The notes beneath the pieces were generated by a model. The model was not told where the DNA came from. It saw only the letters and a program-made list of their open reading frames with translations, and made no database searches. Positions 24,262-35,670 of a stretch of 64,000 nt of DNA are shown one piece after another; the stretch's first letter is position 1, and each line of letters begins with the position of its first letter. Origin of the DNA: an uncultured Treponema sp. Lineage in GTDB: Bacteria > Spirochaetota > Spirochaetia > Treponematales > Treponemataceae. Location of the stretch: contig CAMOIE010000017.1 in NCBI GenBank assembly GCA_946615905.1, forward strand, positions 1 through 64,000, read 5' to 3'. The position numbers and the translations under genes are program-made.

Positions 24262-27200
24262 TTGAAAACTATTAAAAACACATCGCTTAATGGAAAGATA
24301 AAAAACTTTTTAATTGTGGCAACAGGGCTCATACTTTTTGCCGGCTGCTCGAACCTCTTTGAAACCTACGAAGACAGCTTGGAGGCGCAAAAGTCATTTT
24401 CATCTTCTTCAAATTCAGGGGGCAGCTCTAGCTCAGCAAACAATCCCTCAGGCAATATCGTTCCGATAAACAGCAAAAACGAAGAAGCCGCCGAGACAAT
24501 CAGTCCGCAGGAAGGTTCATCCTCAAGTTCAAAGAGCCGGACTCTTGACTCCGGGATTGTCGTAATAAAGTCATCAGCTCCAACCGTGAACCAGATTTTC
24601 TTTAACTCTTCGCATACAGAATATTCTGTCGGACACGATTCAAATGACTCAAGCCTGAACACATACGCCTCATACACTTACCTATATCCAAAGGACACCT
24701 GGGCGACAGTCGAAGTCCGCCCCGATTTGACTCCAGATTCTAAGAAAATCGATTTTGCCGCAGTCCAGACTTATGCCGCCGATGAAAACGGAACTTTAAC
24801 TGCAAGTGCTGAGAATCCGTCCGTGGCATTCACGCAGGAAGGAAACAAAATCAAATTCACAGAGCTTCCCTACGGAACGACAAAAGTCACAATTCCCCTC
24901 GCAGAAAAAACATACACAGTCAATCTGACCCGCCTCTACGGAACTGACTTGTACATCGAAAAAGACGCAGAGCTTTATTCAGGACTCGCCGTATTAAAAG
25001 AATCAGACGGCTTCAATAAGAACCAAGTTTCATACACAAGCGGAGTCTCAGACTACCGGGTCGGCTATATTTCTGGCGCGGAAGATTTTGACGAACTTTC
25101 AAAAGAGGCTTCATCAAAATACGGAACGGCAAGTTTGCTCACAGGAAGCGACAGCGCGGTTTATCTCAAGCTCGTTCCAGGCGACACAAGCGCAACCATC
25201 ACTTGGACTGCGGAAAGACTTGCAAAACCTGTCTATTCTTACACTTATGTGATTGCAAAAACAACGACCGTAATGAAAATCTCAGAAGACGGCTCGATTT
25301 CATCAAATTCCAGCTCCACGACTTACAGCTCAAAAAATTCCGAACCGTCAGCAAGCGAAGTTGCAGGAACGAACGAGTCGGTCACAAACAGCGACGGCTC
25401 CACGACTTACACAAGCGTCTCCTACACAGTCAGAAAGACAATCTCAGGAATTTCAGGCCTCGAAGCTTTGGACGAGGGCGACTCAAGCGAAATCACACTG
25501 AACGCAGACTCAGCCAACAACACTGACCGGGTTCGCGTGACAAATCTTCCATACGGACTTTCTCTCGTAAAGGCCACGGTGACAAACGGCTCATACAGTC
25601 AGACTTACACGATTTCTCTGATAAAAACTGGAATCTCAGAGAGCGCAGATTCTTCATCGGCAGAAAAACTTGCGGCGGCCGACGAGACTTCAAAGCTCAG
25701 CGAAATGACGATTTCCACAGACTCAGACAGTCCGGTTGAAATCAACTTCTCAAAGGACAAGGACGTTTATTCTGTCAGCTTGGACGAAAACGTTGATGAA
25801 ATCACAATCAACACAAAAAGCGACTCAAACGTCAAAGTCGAAAACTTCACTCAAGTTTCAAAATACTCAAGCCTGACGACTTACGAAAACAATTCAGTCT
25901 CACTTTTGGGCGGACTTCAAGTAATCACATTCACGGTAACGGAAGAAGGATGCGAAAGCAGGACTTACACGATTTATGCCTACAAGGCGACCGGAAACAC
26001 TGTCCTTGAGTCAATCTCCATCGGCGCAAAAACAGGATTCGCAAAATCCAACGGAAAATATTCAAGCGAAAGTTTTGCGTCAATCGGAAGCGCAAGCCAA
26101 GAATCAGAACTTGCAGCGAATTTTGACAGGGGAACAAGTTCCCTCGCAAAAATTCAGGACAAAAACGGCGGCAGCATTGACTCCCCAATCGAATACACAA
26201 TGACAGTCAGTGCGGACAACCGGGCAAACGTTGAAAGCCTTGCCCTCACCGCAGTGCCAAAAGACTCCTACACAAGCGTCTCATTCTATGTAGGCTCCGA
26301 CCCAGCCAACGCGACCTGGACTTCTTCACTTACAAAGGCTCAAGCAGAAGCAAAAAGCTCCGGCTCCTCGGATTCTGACTACGCGATTTCTTCTATTTTA
26401 AATGATTCCGGCAAGAGCGGGGAAACTCACTTTTGGATCAAGACGACTTCCCGCGTCTACGACCACGGCTCTGAGCGGCCTGACTCAAACGGAAATACAA
26501 AATACTCTGACGTGACCTATCACAAAGTGACCGTAAATAAGGCCGGAAGCGAGTCTACAGGATTTACAGCTCTCATGGGCTACACGATGGCAGAAAATGC
26601 AGGCGAATATTCAGCCGGAAGCTCTATGTCTTCATACAGCTCCACAGCTGTGGCATACACGCCTTCAATGGAAGACGAAAGCTGGTCAGTCACAACCGAC
26701 ATCGACAGCGTAAAAATCTTCTTCAGACTCTTGAATTCAGACTCAAGTCATAAAGTCTACTATTCGGTGACAAACTCACGCTACCAAAGCTACGACTCAG
26801 AAAAAGCTGAGACAGGCTGGACTTCATCGCTGACAGAAATCACGGCAGGCTCTCAATCTCCGTCACTCGAAAGCGGAAGCAACGCAAGCGATATTTCAGC
26901 CCAATGCGCAAGTTCCGAGACAGCAGAATCATCTTCCGCCCTTGAATACTACACGATTACAATCGGAAGCAATGATAAAGACACAGATGTTTCAGCAGCC
27001 CGCGCAGACTTGCAGCCAGGAACCACGACCGTAAGCATTTACGTTGACGGAACTAAGACTCCTGTAAAAACAATCTCCATCGTAAAGCCAGACCTGGACA
27101 CAACAAATATGACCGTGAACAATACCGTCACTGGAAATGGCAGCGGAGGCTCGGTCTCTTACCGGGACTCAATCATTTACATCAGCGGAAACATTTACTC

Positions 27201-29145
27201 GCTCAACCTCAGCCTCAAAACCTATCAGGAGAACGAGGAAATCACAGTTGAAAACGGCGGCTACGTCCTCAAATCCGGCGAAAACGGAGAGTCACTTGCC
27301 TCCGGTGCGCAGACAAACTATATGAATTGCATCGAAAGTCAGCCACAAAGAAGCGAAAGTAGCAAGACAAGCTGGACAAGCACAATCGGAAGCGAGACGA
27401 ATCAGATTCCGGCCGGAACTTCGGTAATCACATACACGGTCTGGAACAAAAACAAGACAACTTCTAAGACTTTCACCGTGACAATCATAAAATCCGCAAA
27501 TTCAGAAGTCCGTCTGAGTGCCCTTTCGCTGCATCCGTCTGCAAGCACGGCTTCAATTATCAGCGGATTCGAGAAAAATTCCATCGGAACGGCAGAATCT
27601 TCTTCCCCAAAGGCCTACTATAACTCATACACGACTTCAAAAGACGGCGAGACCGGAACTGAATACACATTCTCAGCGACCGCCGCAAACGCAAGCGCAA
27701 ATGTAACTGCCACAGTCCTGAGAAACACAGATTCTTCCGCAGGATACGACTACGCTTCCCCGGCAAATTCAAGCACTGAATGGAGCGATTTTGCGACGGC
27801 AAGCGGCACTGGCACAGTCTCAGGCTCCTTCACGACGACAGACGCGGCGGCAATCTACATTCTCAAAGTCACAGTCTCAGTCGCCCAGTACAAGCACAGC
27901 TACTACGTGCGCATGGGTGTTCCTTACGACATCAAGGCGGAGGTCGGTGTCTCAATCAACCAGTTCGCCTCTGACGAAAGCACGGCCTCTTACTCGCTGA
28001 CACCGGCCAAGTCTGACCTCGATTATGACGAAGGAAGCGAAAAATCATACACAACGGCGACAAACTTGGATTACGTTGGTGCGATTGTCCTCACGGGCGA
28101 AAAATCTCCAAAAGCCACATGGAAGAGCCTGTCTGTCAGCGGAAGCGGAATCAGCTCAAGCGACTACGAAATCGACGAATCTTCCGCAAAAGTGACACTC
28201 TTCTCTTCCATCTACAAAAACTACGCCGGAAAAGAAATCTCTGTCACATTCGCTGCGACAAGCGAAAGCGGAACAGTCACAACAAGAAAAACTTACGTGA
28301 TAAGCGTGAGCGAACTTAAAGAAACGACCGTTACAGAAAAGAACATGACCTTCAAAACAAAGCAGGGAACAGAAGTCTTCTATACGACATCCGCTGACGG
28401 CTACAAAAATCAGCTGGGCTTCCAAATCGGCTCTAAAGTCCTCGACGAGTCCAACCCGATTCAAATCAGCGCATCGGGCAACGGTGGAATCGACATCATA
28501 GGTTCAACTGACAGCGGAATCTCCTGGGGTGTCTCATCATACAACTTCTCAGGCTTGCAGTATTTCATCAAAAAAGGCGGTGAACTCTACCTCGCAAAAC
28601 TGGAGTCCGAAGACAGCACGAGCGCAAAGGCGACCGCATTCTACAAAGTCACAAAATCAGGCTCCGGCTACACAGGCGAAACGTCATTCACAAAGGTAGA
28701 CTTGCCGGACGTAAACCTGACAGTAAAGGCCAGCATAAAATACGATGGCACAGACAAAAACTCAGCAAAGCCATACCTGTCGCTCACCCACGCAGTGACG
28801 GGCGCGGACAGATTAGGCGCGGTAATGGACACACTTGTAGGCCCGACATCAAAGGCAACCGATGCGGAAGCGGACTCTGTTACAGTCTCAAAGACAAACA
28901 ACGGATTTGCGATGAAAGGCGATGGCTACACATTCAAGCTCTACCTCAAGGACGCATCCGGGGTGGACAACGTGTCCCGCTCATGGTACGGAGCCTACAC
29001 GACCGGAACCGAATACAACTACTTCAGAACCGTATTTGACGACGAAGTTTCATCACTGTCGGTGGGAACAGACTCCGCCCTCTCATTCAGCTGGGACGAC
29101 CTTTCTTCCACCGAAACAAAGTCAATCCGATTGAGCGTGCAGTAA
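24262..29145 (+). CDS. Giant serine-rich lipoprotein with cadherin-like beta-sandwich repeats
   Basis: Surface or periplasmic lipoprotein of 1,627 residues. The start is TTG preceded by GAGG. The lipobox is LFAGC, followed by a serine-rich low-complexity stalk (SSSSNSGGSSSSANN). The body is built of repeated beta sandwiches, each ending with a pattern such as LPYGLSLVKATV..YTISLIKTG, GLQVITFTVTEEG..YTIYAYKATG and IPAGTSVITYTV..FTVTIIKSA, which resembles the cadherin-like beta-sandwich domain (PF12733). I count at least five. Serine and threonine are very abundant throughout. There are no catalytic motifs. An adhesin or structural surface role is an inference. Same strand as the OmpA-type gene, 43 bases on. 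Confidence 0.8.
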   Translation: MKTIKNTSLNGKIKNFLIVATGLILFAGCSNLFETYEDSLEAQKSFSSSSNSGGSSSSANNPSGNIVPINSKNEEAAETISPQEGSSSSSKSRTLDSGIVVIKSSAPTVNQIFFNSSHTEYSVGHDSNDSSLNTYASYTYLYPKDTWATVEVRPDLTPDSKKIDFAAVQTYAADENGTLTASAENPSVAFTQEGNKIKFTELPYGTTKVTIPLAEKTYTVNLTRLYGTDLYIEKDAELYSGLAVLKESDGFNKNQVSYTSGVSDYRVGYISGAEDFDELSKEASSKYGTASLLTGSDSAVYLKLVPGDTSATITWTAERLAKPVYSYTYVIAKTTTVMKISEDGSISSNSSSTTYSSKNSEPSASEVAGTNESVTNSDGSTTYTSVSYTVRKTISGISGLEALDEGDSSEITLNADSANNTDRVRVTNLPYGLSLVKATVTNGSYSQTYTISLIKTGISESADSSSAEKLAAADETSKLSEMTISTDSDSPVEINFSKDKDVYSVSLDENVDEITINTKSDSNVKVENFTQVSKYSSLTTYENNSVSLLGGLQVITFTVTEEGCESRTYTIYAYKATGNTVLESISIGAKTGFAKSNGKYSSESFASIGSASQESELAANFDRGTSSLAKIQDKNGGSIDSPIEYTMTVSADNRANVESLALTAVPKDSYTSVSFYVGSDPANATWTSSLTKAQAEAKSSGSSDSDYAISSILNDSGKSGETHFWIKTTSRVYDHGSERPDSNGNTKYSDVTYHKVTVNKAGSESTGFTALMGYTMAENAGEYSAGSSMSSYSSTAVAYTPSMEDESWSVTTDIDSVKIFFRLLNSDSSHKVYYSVTNSRYQSYDSEKAETGWTSSLTEITAGSQSPSLESGSNASDISAQCASSETAESSSALEYYTITIGSNDKDTDVSAARADLQPGTTTVSIYVDGTKTPVKTISIVKPDLDTTNMTVNNTVTGNGSGGSVSYRDSIIYISGNIYSLNLSLKTYQENEEITVENGGYVLKSGENGESLASGAQTNYMNCIESQPQRSESSKTSWTSTIGSETNQIPAGTSVITYTVWNKNKTTSKTFTVTIIKSANSEVRLSALSLHPSASTASIISGFEKNSIGTAESSSPKAYYNSYTTSKDGETGTEYTFSATAANASANVTATVLRNTDSSAGYDYASPANSSTEWSDFATASGTGTVSGSFTTTDAAAIYILKVTVSVAQYKHSYYVRMGVPYDIKAEVGVSINQFASDESTASYSLTPAKSDLDYDEGSEKSYTTATNLDYVGAIVLTGEKSPKATWKSLSVSGSGISSSDYEIDESSAKVTLFSSIYKNYAGKEISVTFAATSESGTVTTRKTYVISVSELKETTVTEKNMTFKTKQGTEVFYTTSADGYKNQLGFQIGSKVLDESNPIQISASGNGGIDIIGSTDSGISWGVSSYNFSGLQYFIKKGGELYLAKLESEDSTSAKATAFYKVTKSGSGYTGETSFTKVDLPDVNLTVKASIKYDGTDKNSAKPYLSLTHAVTGADRLGAVMDTLVGPTSKATDAEADSVTVSKTNNGFAMKGDGYTFKLYLKDASGVDNVSRSWYGAYTTGTEYNYFRTVFDDEVSSLSVGTDSALSFSWDDLSSTETKSIRLSVQ

Positions 29146-29165
29146 AAATAAAAATAGAGAAAATT

Positions 29166-29312
29166 AATCGGGCGGCCCGGCGACTCCATTCCATTCCGCC
29201 GCCGTCGGGCTATCCAGGGCTACGGCGGCTAACCGCGCCTCCGGTGCTTGCCCATGGCTGCGCACGTGCTCCACGCCCCTTCCTATCCCTGCCGCAAACT
29301 GCCGCGAAAAAA
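29166..29312. repeat. GC-rich dispersed intergenic element
   Basis: Begins AATCGGGCGGCCCGGCGA and contains CGTCGGGCTATCC, GGCGGCTAACCGCG, CTCCGGTGCTTG and CCTATCCCTGCCGCA. It shares opening, order of motifs and end with the 22308 element. It separates the giant lipoprotein from the convergent restriction operon. Confidence 0.6.
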
Positions 29313-29315
29313 GAA

Positions 29316-31169
29316 TTAAACAATGGTTGCAATAAAATTTTCACGCCATCTAAAATCAAAGTTAGTATCAACTTTAAAAAGTTTCATCACATCATCAATT
29401 ATTTTGTCATAATCCTTTTCTTTATCAAGCAGGGCACATAGTTCCGCATTATTTACCGGCATGATAGCAACATTATCGGTAAACTTATCTTTGTCGACAG
29501 AAGACTGCAATGGAACGGCGGCAACAGCTTTCCAGATATTGATTGTATTCCAGTCAAATTTATCAGATAAGAAGAAGGTGACAACTCTCCGTCCAGTTCC
29601 GGCTGCCTCCTCATCAATTTTCAAGTTGACGGAATGACGCAAGACAGGCTCCCACTCGCCCCGTTTTTGGGAATTCTCGTTCATTAAAGTCGCTTCAAGC
29701 ATTACAACTTTATCTTTACTGTAAATTACAATATCGCCCTGTCCGCCGCCAGCGTGCAAAAGAGGCTCAAAATTTGCAGAAAGAGTAAGATTCAAACTAC
29801 TAAGCAAATCAATGCTTTTTCCAGAAAAATAATACCAAGCGATTCCAACGACATATTCGTAAATCGTAGGGACGCTTGCATTGTCGCTAACAATTTCCTT
29901 AATCAAACGGTCATTTTTTCTGTCGCTGAACAGATTCAATAAATTTCGGACTTCGTCTTTTGGATATTTTTCCGCAATAAATTTCTCAAATTCTTTCCGC
30001 CGTCTAGCCTCTAGCAATTTTGAAATGCCATCAACGCTTTCACTTCCGAAAGTTTTGCTGACTGAATTTTCAATATCATTGACAGACTTTGAATCATAAT
30101 CAAAAATTTCTGAGAGCGAATAATTTGAACAAAAATAAGAAGCCAGACTTCCTTCATAACCTGAGTAATCTTTATAATTCGGAGATTTTTCATCACAAAT
30201 CTTTCCAAAAATTCTTTCCTTCAAAATTGTCTCTGAAAAGATAAGAGCGCATAAATCTTTGTTCACCAATTCCACATAACCATTGTCAAACGAAATTATA
30301 CCTGTCGCTTTGAAAATACGAATTGTCGTGTCAGAATACTCGTGGATTAAATCAAGCCTTTTTGACTTTGTGAATTTTTCATAAATAAGGCCGTTGAATC
30401 CTGATGTGAAAAATTCTTCATAATCTGAAATAAAATCTGTAATTTCAGGGCGTTCAGCACGGCGCAAAGAAAAGAGGTTTCGCTCATAACCAAATGCCTT
30501 GTTTATAGCCGCCTTTGCCTCGTCATAAAAATCTAAGAAATTATTCAAGTCAGTCTGCTTTTTTGATTTTACTAGCGTAAAAAACAGAGTATAGAACCGA
30601 TAATACTGTTTTACCGTAGTCTCAGATTTTCCGTTTTTAAAATAAATTTTAAATTCATCGTAAGGAATTAATTCTTCAGAAAAAGGATTTTCAACTTTCA
30701 AATTTTCAACGATACTTGTCGTCTTATAATTCTTAACAAAATCATCTATATTTTCGATTTCTGAATAAGGACTCAAACCTTGAATCATTTCACAGAAATC
30801 TTCTGTAGAAATTCTGTCATTTTTTAAGAGCATATAAAGAGCAAACGCAAAAGGTGAATAAAATGATTTTTCATCTTCTGCAAAGATTCTCACTTTTAGC
30901 AGCTGCCTCAAATATAAGACATTCAACGCCGACAAAGGCAAAAGCTTTTCAAGTTCATCTTTTTGAAGTTTTTCTGATACGGCAGATTTTCCAACCTCGC
31001 TCAAATCTGTGCGTTTTTCATCTGTGAATCCAAGTTTTACAAGGTTACTTGTGTAATGCCTTGCACGGTCTTCTATTCCGTTGTCAAAAGAATGAATCAA
31101 GCCTGAATATTTTTCAGAGTTCTGTTTAATCCAGTAGATGTCATCATTATTAGTGTTTGAATATAACAT
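29316..31169 (-). CDS. AlwI-like type II restriction endonuclease
   Basis: 617 residues, AT-rich coding, last gene of the operon. The C-terminal catalytic region reads GGGQGDIVIYSKDKVVMLEATL (D479, E492, T494) and then GEWEPVLRH (507-512). This arrangement of GD, ExT and EPVxRH is what I know from the AlwI family of restriction enzymes, a PD-(D/E)xK-type nuclease group. AlwI itself cuts GGATC at a distance. The specificity here cannot be read from sequence. The long N-terminal part (1-450) would hold DNA recognition. It overlaps the HNH gene by 20 bases. No frameshift is visible. Confidence 0.75.
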   Translation of the reverse strand: MLYSNTNNDDIYWIKQNSEKYSGLIHSFDNGIEDRARHYTSNLVKLGFTDEKRTDLSEVGKSAVSEKLQKDELEKLLPLSALNVLYLRQLLKVRIFAEDEKSFYSPFAFALYMLLKNDRISTEDFCEMIQGLSPYSEIENIDDFVKNYKTTSIVENLKVENPFSEELIPYDEFKIYFKNGKSETTVKQYYRFYTLFFTLVKSKKQTDLNNFLDFYDEAKAAINKAFGYERNLFSLRRAERPEITDFISDYEEFFTSGFNGLIYEKFTKSKRLDLIHEYSDTTIRIFKATGIISFDNGYVELVNKDLCALIFSETILKERIFGKICDEKSPNYKDYSGYEGSLASYFCSNYSLSEIFDYDSKSVNDIENSVSKTFGSESVDGISKLLEARRRKEFEKFIAEKYPKDEVRNLLNLFSDRKNDRLIKEIVSDNASVPTIYEYVVGIAWYYFSGKSIDLLSSLNLTLSANFEPLLHAGGGQGDIVIYSKDKVVMLEATLMNENSQKRGEWEPVLRHSVNLKIDEEAAGTGRRVVTFFLSDKFDWNTINIWKAVAAVPLQSSVDKDKFTDNVAIMPVNNAELCALLDKEKDYDKIIDDVMKLFKVDTNFDFRWRENFIATIV

Positions 31170-31869
31170 CTCGATGATATTCCATATTAGACAATAATTC
31201 TGAAGAAGGATTTTTTATAAAAACACGATTCGTATCTAATTCTATCTTTACTTTGTCTTCTGAATTTAACTCTCCTGATATTAATAATTTCATTTGATTA
31301 TCAAAACTTATAAGACCTATATCGAAAAGCTTATCATAAAGCATTGACAATAAAAGTCCATTTTCAGAACTTATTCTTTCCCTGTTATCTGAGTCTCTCC
31401 AAGGCTTTATATGACTTGCAATCAAAAGTCGCGAATCTTTTATTCCTGTTATCAAACAATGTTGATATTTGGAAATTAAATTAGTTCTAAACAATCCCTG
31501 TCCAATTCTCGCAGTAGTAATTACTTCTTTCTGAGTTTGAGTAAGTGTAGAATCATTATTAATGGCTGAGATTTGTCTTTGAATAATCGGATTTTCTGAT
31601 TGTAGCGATTGAGATTTTTTATATGAAATAAGTCCCCAATAACCTTCTCCTAACCCATAAACAGAATAAAATAAATTTTCAGCCCCTCGGTATGAATTAG
31701 TTTGATTACAATGTCTTTGAATTGTAGCTCGTATATTATCTTTCCAATTAGGGTTCGTATGAATTGCCTCAAGAGTATTATTATGTTCTATAATTTCATT
31801 AATTTCTTTTAGAGATCCCATTCCTTCTAATTCTTTAAGTGCAATTTTTATCTCTTCTAAATATGTCAT
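31150..31869 (-). CDS. HNH endonuclease with N-terminal winged-helix-like domain
   Basis: 239 residues. The N-terminal part (about 1-80: YLEEIKIALKELEGMGSLKEI, NPNWKDNIRATIQRH, LGEGYWGL) looks like the DNA-binding winged helix often attached to restriction nucleases. The C-terminal part is an HNH_2-type nuclease: CLITGIKDSRLLIASHIKPWRDSDN (H153), ERISSENGLLL (N170), YDKLFDIGLISF (D179). It overlaps the gene before by 4 bases and the AlwI-like gene after by 20 bases. It probably cuts unmodified DNA as a second nuclease of the system, or acts on DNA carrying foreign modification. Confidence 0.85.
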   Translation of the reverse strand: MTYLEEIKIALKELEGMGSLKEINEIIEHNNTLEAIHTNPNWKDNIRATIQRHCNQTNSYRGAENLFYSVYGLGEGYWGLISYKKSQSLQSENPIIQRQISAINNDSTLTQTQKEVITTARIGQGLFRTNLISKYQHCLITGIKDSRLLIASHIKPWRDSDNRERISSENGLLLSMLYDKLFDIGLISFDNQMKLLISGELNSEDKVKIELDTNRVFIKNPSSELLSNMEYHRDVIFKH

Positions 31870-32276
31870 AACTTTGCCTTTTCTTCTGGATCCAAAACAA
31901 CATATTGAGAATTATTTACATAAAATAGTTGTTCTTTATAAGAGTGCTCTCCCCTAATAGCACTCATTTGTTCCCATGTCAAACCATTTGTTTTTATACC
32001 ATCAGCCTCTAGGCTCTGCTCCAGTTCACTTACAAAATAATCATACCAATATGTGTACAATCTTTCGATAATTGCTTCCACCCCTACATCAGATGCCTCT
32101 ACTTCAAAATCTCTAATTGTTCCCAAATAAACATTAGTTTTATCAATAAGTCTTATTACTTTTTCTCCTTTCTTAAAGTATTCATCACCGGGACTTGCAA
32201 TAATTTTATAATCAAACTCGATATAATCGAGCAATTCCCTAAGTGGCATTAATTTTATGCCTTCTTTTCGTTCCAT
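31866..32276 (-). CDS. Unknown 136-residue protein inside the restriction operon
   Basis: I do not recognise it. It is acidic, with a beta-rich first half (IEFDYKIIASPGDEYFKKGEKVIRLIDK, YLGTIRDFEVEASDVG) that could be a small barrel, then helices rich in aromatics (IIERLYTYWYDYFVSELEQSL). No signal peptide, membrane segment or metal motif. Its ATG follows the methyltransferase stop with no gap, and its stop overlaps the HNH start by 4 bases, so it is made in step with both. A specificity, control or inhibitor subunit is possible. None can be shown from sequence. Confidence 0.7.
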   Translation of the reverse strand: MERKEGIKLMPLRELLDYIEFDYKIIASPGDEYFKKGEKVIRLIDKTNVYLGTIRDFEVEASDVGVEAIIERLYTYWYDYFVSELEQSLEADGIKTNGLTWEQMSAIRGEHSYKEQLFYVNNSQYVVLDPEEKAKL

Positions 32277-33233
32277 CTAAAATCTCCTAGTCAGTAAAAA
32301 ATAGAGGTTTCCACCTCTTGCATTCAAAGAATCAAGAATCTCTTTATCAGAAATGCGGGCGTTTGAGCGGTCATTTCCCTTGTTTTCCATGTTGTTGTAG
32401 GAAACCAAAATATACTGGGCATCTAGATTGCTTATTAAATCATCAAAGGCTTTTGGTGCAGAGCGGGTACAATAGTCGCTTTTCAACGCAGTTCTGTCCA
32501 TTTTGCGGGCGACACCAAAAACTTCCGGCTTCTGCCAGCGGGCAACATTTTCAACCAAATGATAGGCATCGCAATACTGACGTGAATTATAAGGTGGATC
32601 CAGATAAACCAAACCGCTTTTTATATTTTTTGCCAACTCGTTGGAATCTTCGTTGTAACAGTGATTTTTTTGGTTCAAGCCTTTTTGGGCAGCAAGCATT
32701 CGCATCTCAAGAACTTGTTCCGATAAATCTATATTTTTGCGGTAAGCATCATAATGACCACATGTATTTGCAATTCTATCCATTGCATAAAGCAGAGATG
32801 TTATGAGAATCGCATATTCACGGCTATTAATTTCTTTGGAAACTTTTTTATTTTCAATGTCCTGCCGTATATGACCAATTTTAGAACAGACCTGCCGAGA
32901 AAAATATGTGTCAGAAAAATTCTCTGTCATATAGTTTTCTTCATTGCAGTCCAAAGAGTTATAATCACAAATCAGCCTAACAAGTTTTGTCGTGTCATAG
33001 TCTTCTGGCGAAAACCACGCGGTATTAGAAATGTAATTGCTAAAAAGAATGTCGTTCGTATTAAGCTGTTTGTCTGTAAAAGCTGAAGATACAGCTCCAG
33101 TCCCCGCAAAAATATCCGTAAAGACATCAAAATCCGGGCAATTTTCCTTTACAACGCCTGTAATAAAAGGGAGAAGTTTATATTTGTTGCCGAGATAACG
33201 GCGATTGTTGATTTTGGTGTACTGGACTTCCAT
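32277..33233 (-). CDS. D12-class DNA adenine-N6 methyltransferase
   Basis: Methylates adenine in the target of the restriction system and so protects the host. RRYLGNKYKLLPFI at the N-terminus and DIFAGTGAVSSAF (about 40-52) form the SAM-binding site. LDPPYNSRQY (DPPY at 212-215) is the catalytic motif. The motif order is that of the D12 (Dam/DpnM-type) class, and DPPYNSRQY with ILVSYNNM further on is typical. Length 318. It is the first gene of the four-gene operon. No Shine-Dalgarno sequence precedes the ATG. AT-rich like its partners. Confidence 0.88.
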   Translation of the reverse strand: MEVQYTKINNRRYLGNKYKLLPFITGVVKENCPDFDVFTDIFAGTGAVSSAFTDKQLNTNDILFSNYISNTAWFSPEDYDTTKLVRLICDYNSLDCNEENYMTENFSDTYFSRQVCSKIGHIRQDIENKKVSKEINSREYAILITSLLYAMDRIANTCGHYDAYRKNIDLSEQVLEMRMLAAQKGLNQKNHCYNEDSNELAKNIKSGLVYLDPPYNSRQYCDAYHLVENVARWQKPEVFGVARKMDRTALKSDYCTRSAPKAFDDLISNLDAQYILVSYNNMENKGNDRSNARISDKEILDSLNARGGNLYFLLTRRF

Positions 33234-33348
33234 GGATTATCAATCTATTGTAACAAAAAAATCAACTTGGTGGAATAAGACATTTTTTCCTTAGTCAATA
33301 TTGGGGCGGCCAAGTAGGCTGGAGTCTTCCACTGACTTTCACAGCCAT

Positions 33349-33373
33349 AAAAAAAAGCCGGCGATTCGCCGGC
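33349..33373 (-). terminator. groEL intrinsic terminator
   Basis: On the minus strand a 7-bp stem GCCGGCG/CGCCGGC with a 3-base loop, followed by eight T. It stands between the groEL stop and the start of the methyltransferase gene. Confidence 0.85.
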
Positions 33374-33390
33374 CTTCATTCTTAATTTTT

Positions 33391-35121
<1,731 letters not shown>

Positions 35122-35230
35122 CTATATTTTGAATGCTCCAGCCATTCCAGCCTTCGCAAAATTTACTTACAAGTTAGAAAATACTAAAAAAACATGTAAA
35201 AAGGCAAGGAAAAAATAAAAATTTTAATTT

Positions 35231-35386
35231 TACGGGCGCGTGGGCAGACTGCATCGGGGCTTTCCGTGGTTCCGCTTTCGCTGCAATGCTGCGCATCGGC
35301 TCCGCCGCCACTCCAATCCTTGCGCAACTGCCGCTAACGCGGCGATTCTGTAGGCAGCAATTTTATCTGCCTAGCGGGGGAAAATC
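35231..35386. repeat. GC-rich intergenic element ending in an 87-bp direct repeat (copy 1)
   Basis: Opens ACGGGCGCGTGGGC and holds GGTTCCGCTTTCGCTGCAATG. The last 87 bases (35299-35385, from GCTCCGCCGCC to GCGGGGGAAAAT) are repeated without change at 35973-36059. Inside is the hairpin TAGGCAG...CTGCCTA. The gap 35110-35400 holds this element plus the groEL promoter region. Confidence 0.8.
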
Positions 35387-35400
35387 GACATTTTAGCTAT

Positions 35401-35670
35401 TCATTCATAAAACTTGACCGGATGGAGTTTTTTCCAGAAGTCAATAAAATCAAAATAGTAATTCTGCATGACGGAGAAAATCTTTGTCAAATCAGAAGCC
35501 GGAATCCGGCCTTTGTTATGTGCGACCTTGAACGCCCCGTCTGACAGCAACCAGATTTTCGTATCATTTTCGCCAGGATTACCTTTTGTCACATGAAAAT
35601 GAACAGGTTCACCGTCTTCATTTGACCAGATATAAACTTTGTATCCGACCGCTCTAAGATATATCGGCAT
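35401..35670 (-). CDS. DUF4160 protein
   Basis: 89-residue protein of the DUF4160 type: an N-terminal IYLRAVGYKVYIWSNEDGEPVHFHV segment with the HFHV histidines, then a GAFKVAHNKGRIPASDL segment. Family members usually occur as pairs with a second small protein, and such pairs have been suggested to behave as toxin-antitoxin-like modules. That is prediction only. It starts inside the stop of the upstream gene (TAATG). The two-gene unit lies between two identical 87-bp direct repeats. Confidence 0.75.
   Translation of the reverse strand: MPIYLRAVGYKVYIWSNEDGEPVHFHVTKGNPGENDTKIWLLSDGAFKVAHNKGRIPASDLTKIFSVMQNYYFDFIDFWKKLHPVKFYE

Noticed and set aside
24262-29145. CRISPR array or tandem DNA repeat inside the giant lipoprotein
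   Set aside because: The protein repeats are diverged, and no regularly spaced identical DNA unit is present.
29316-33233. Prophage or transposon carrying the restriction genes
   Set aside because: No integrase, transposase, terminal inverted repeats or tRNA-end target was seen at either border. AT-richness alone suggests transfer but not the vehicle.
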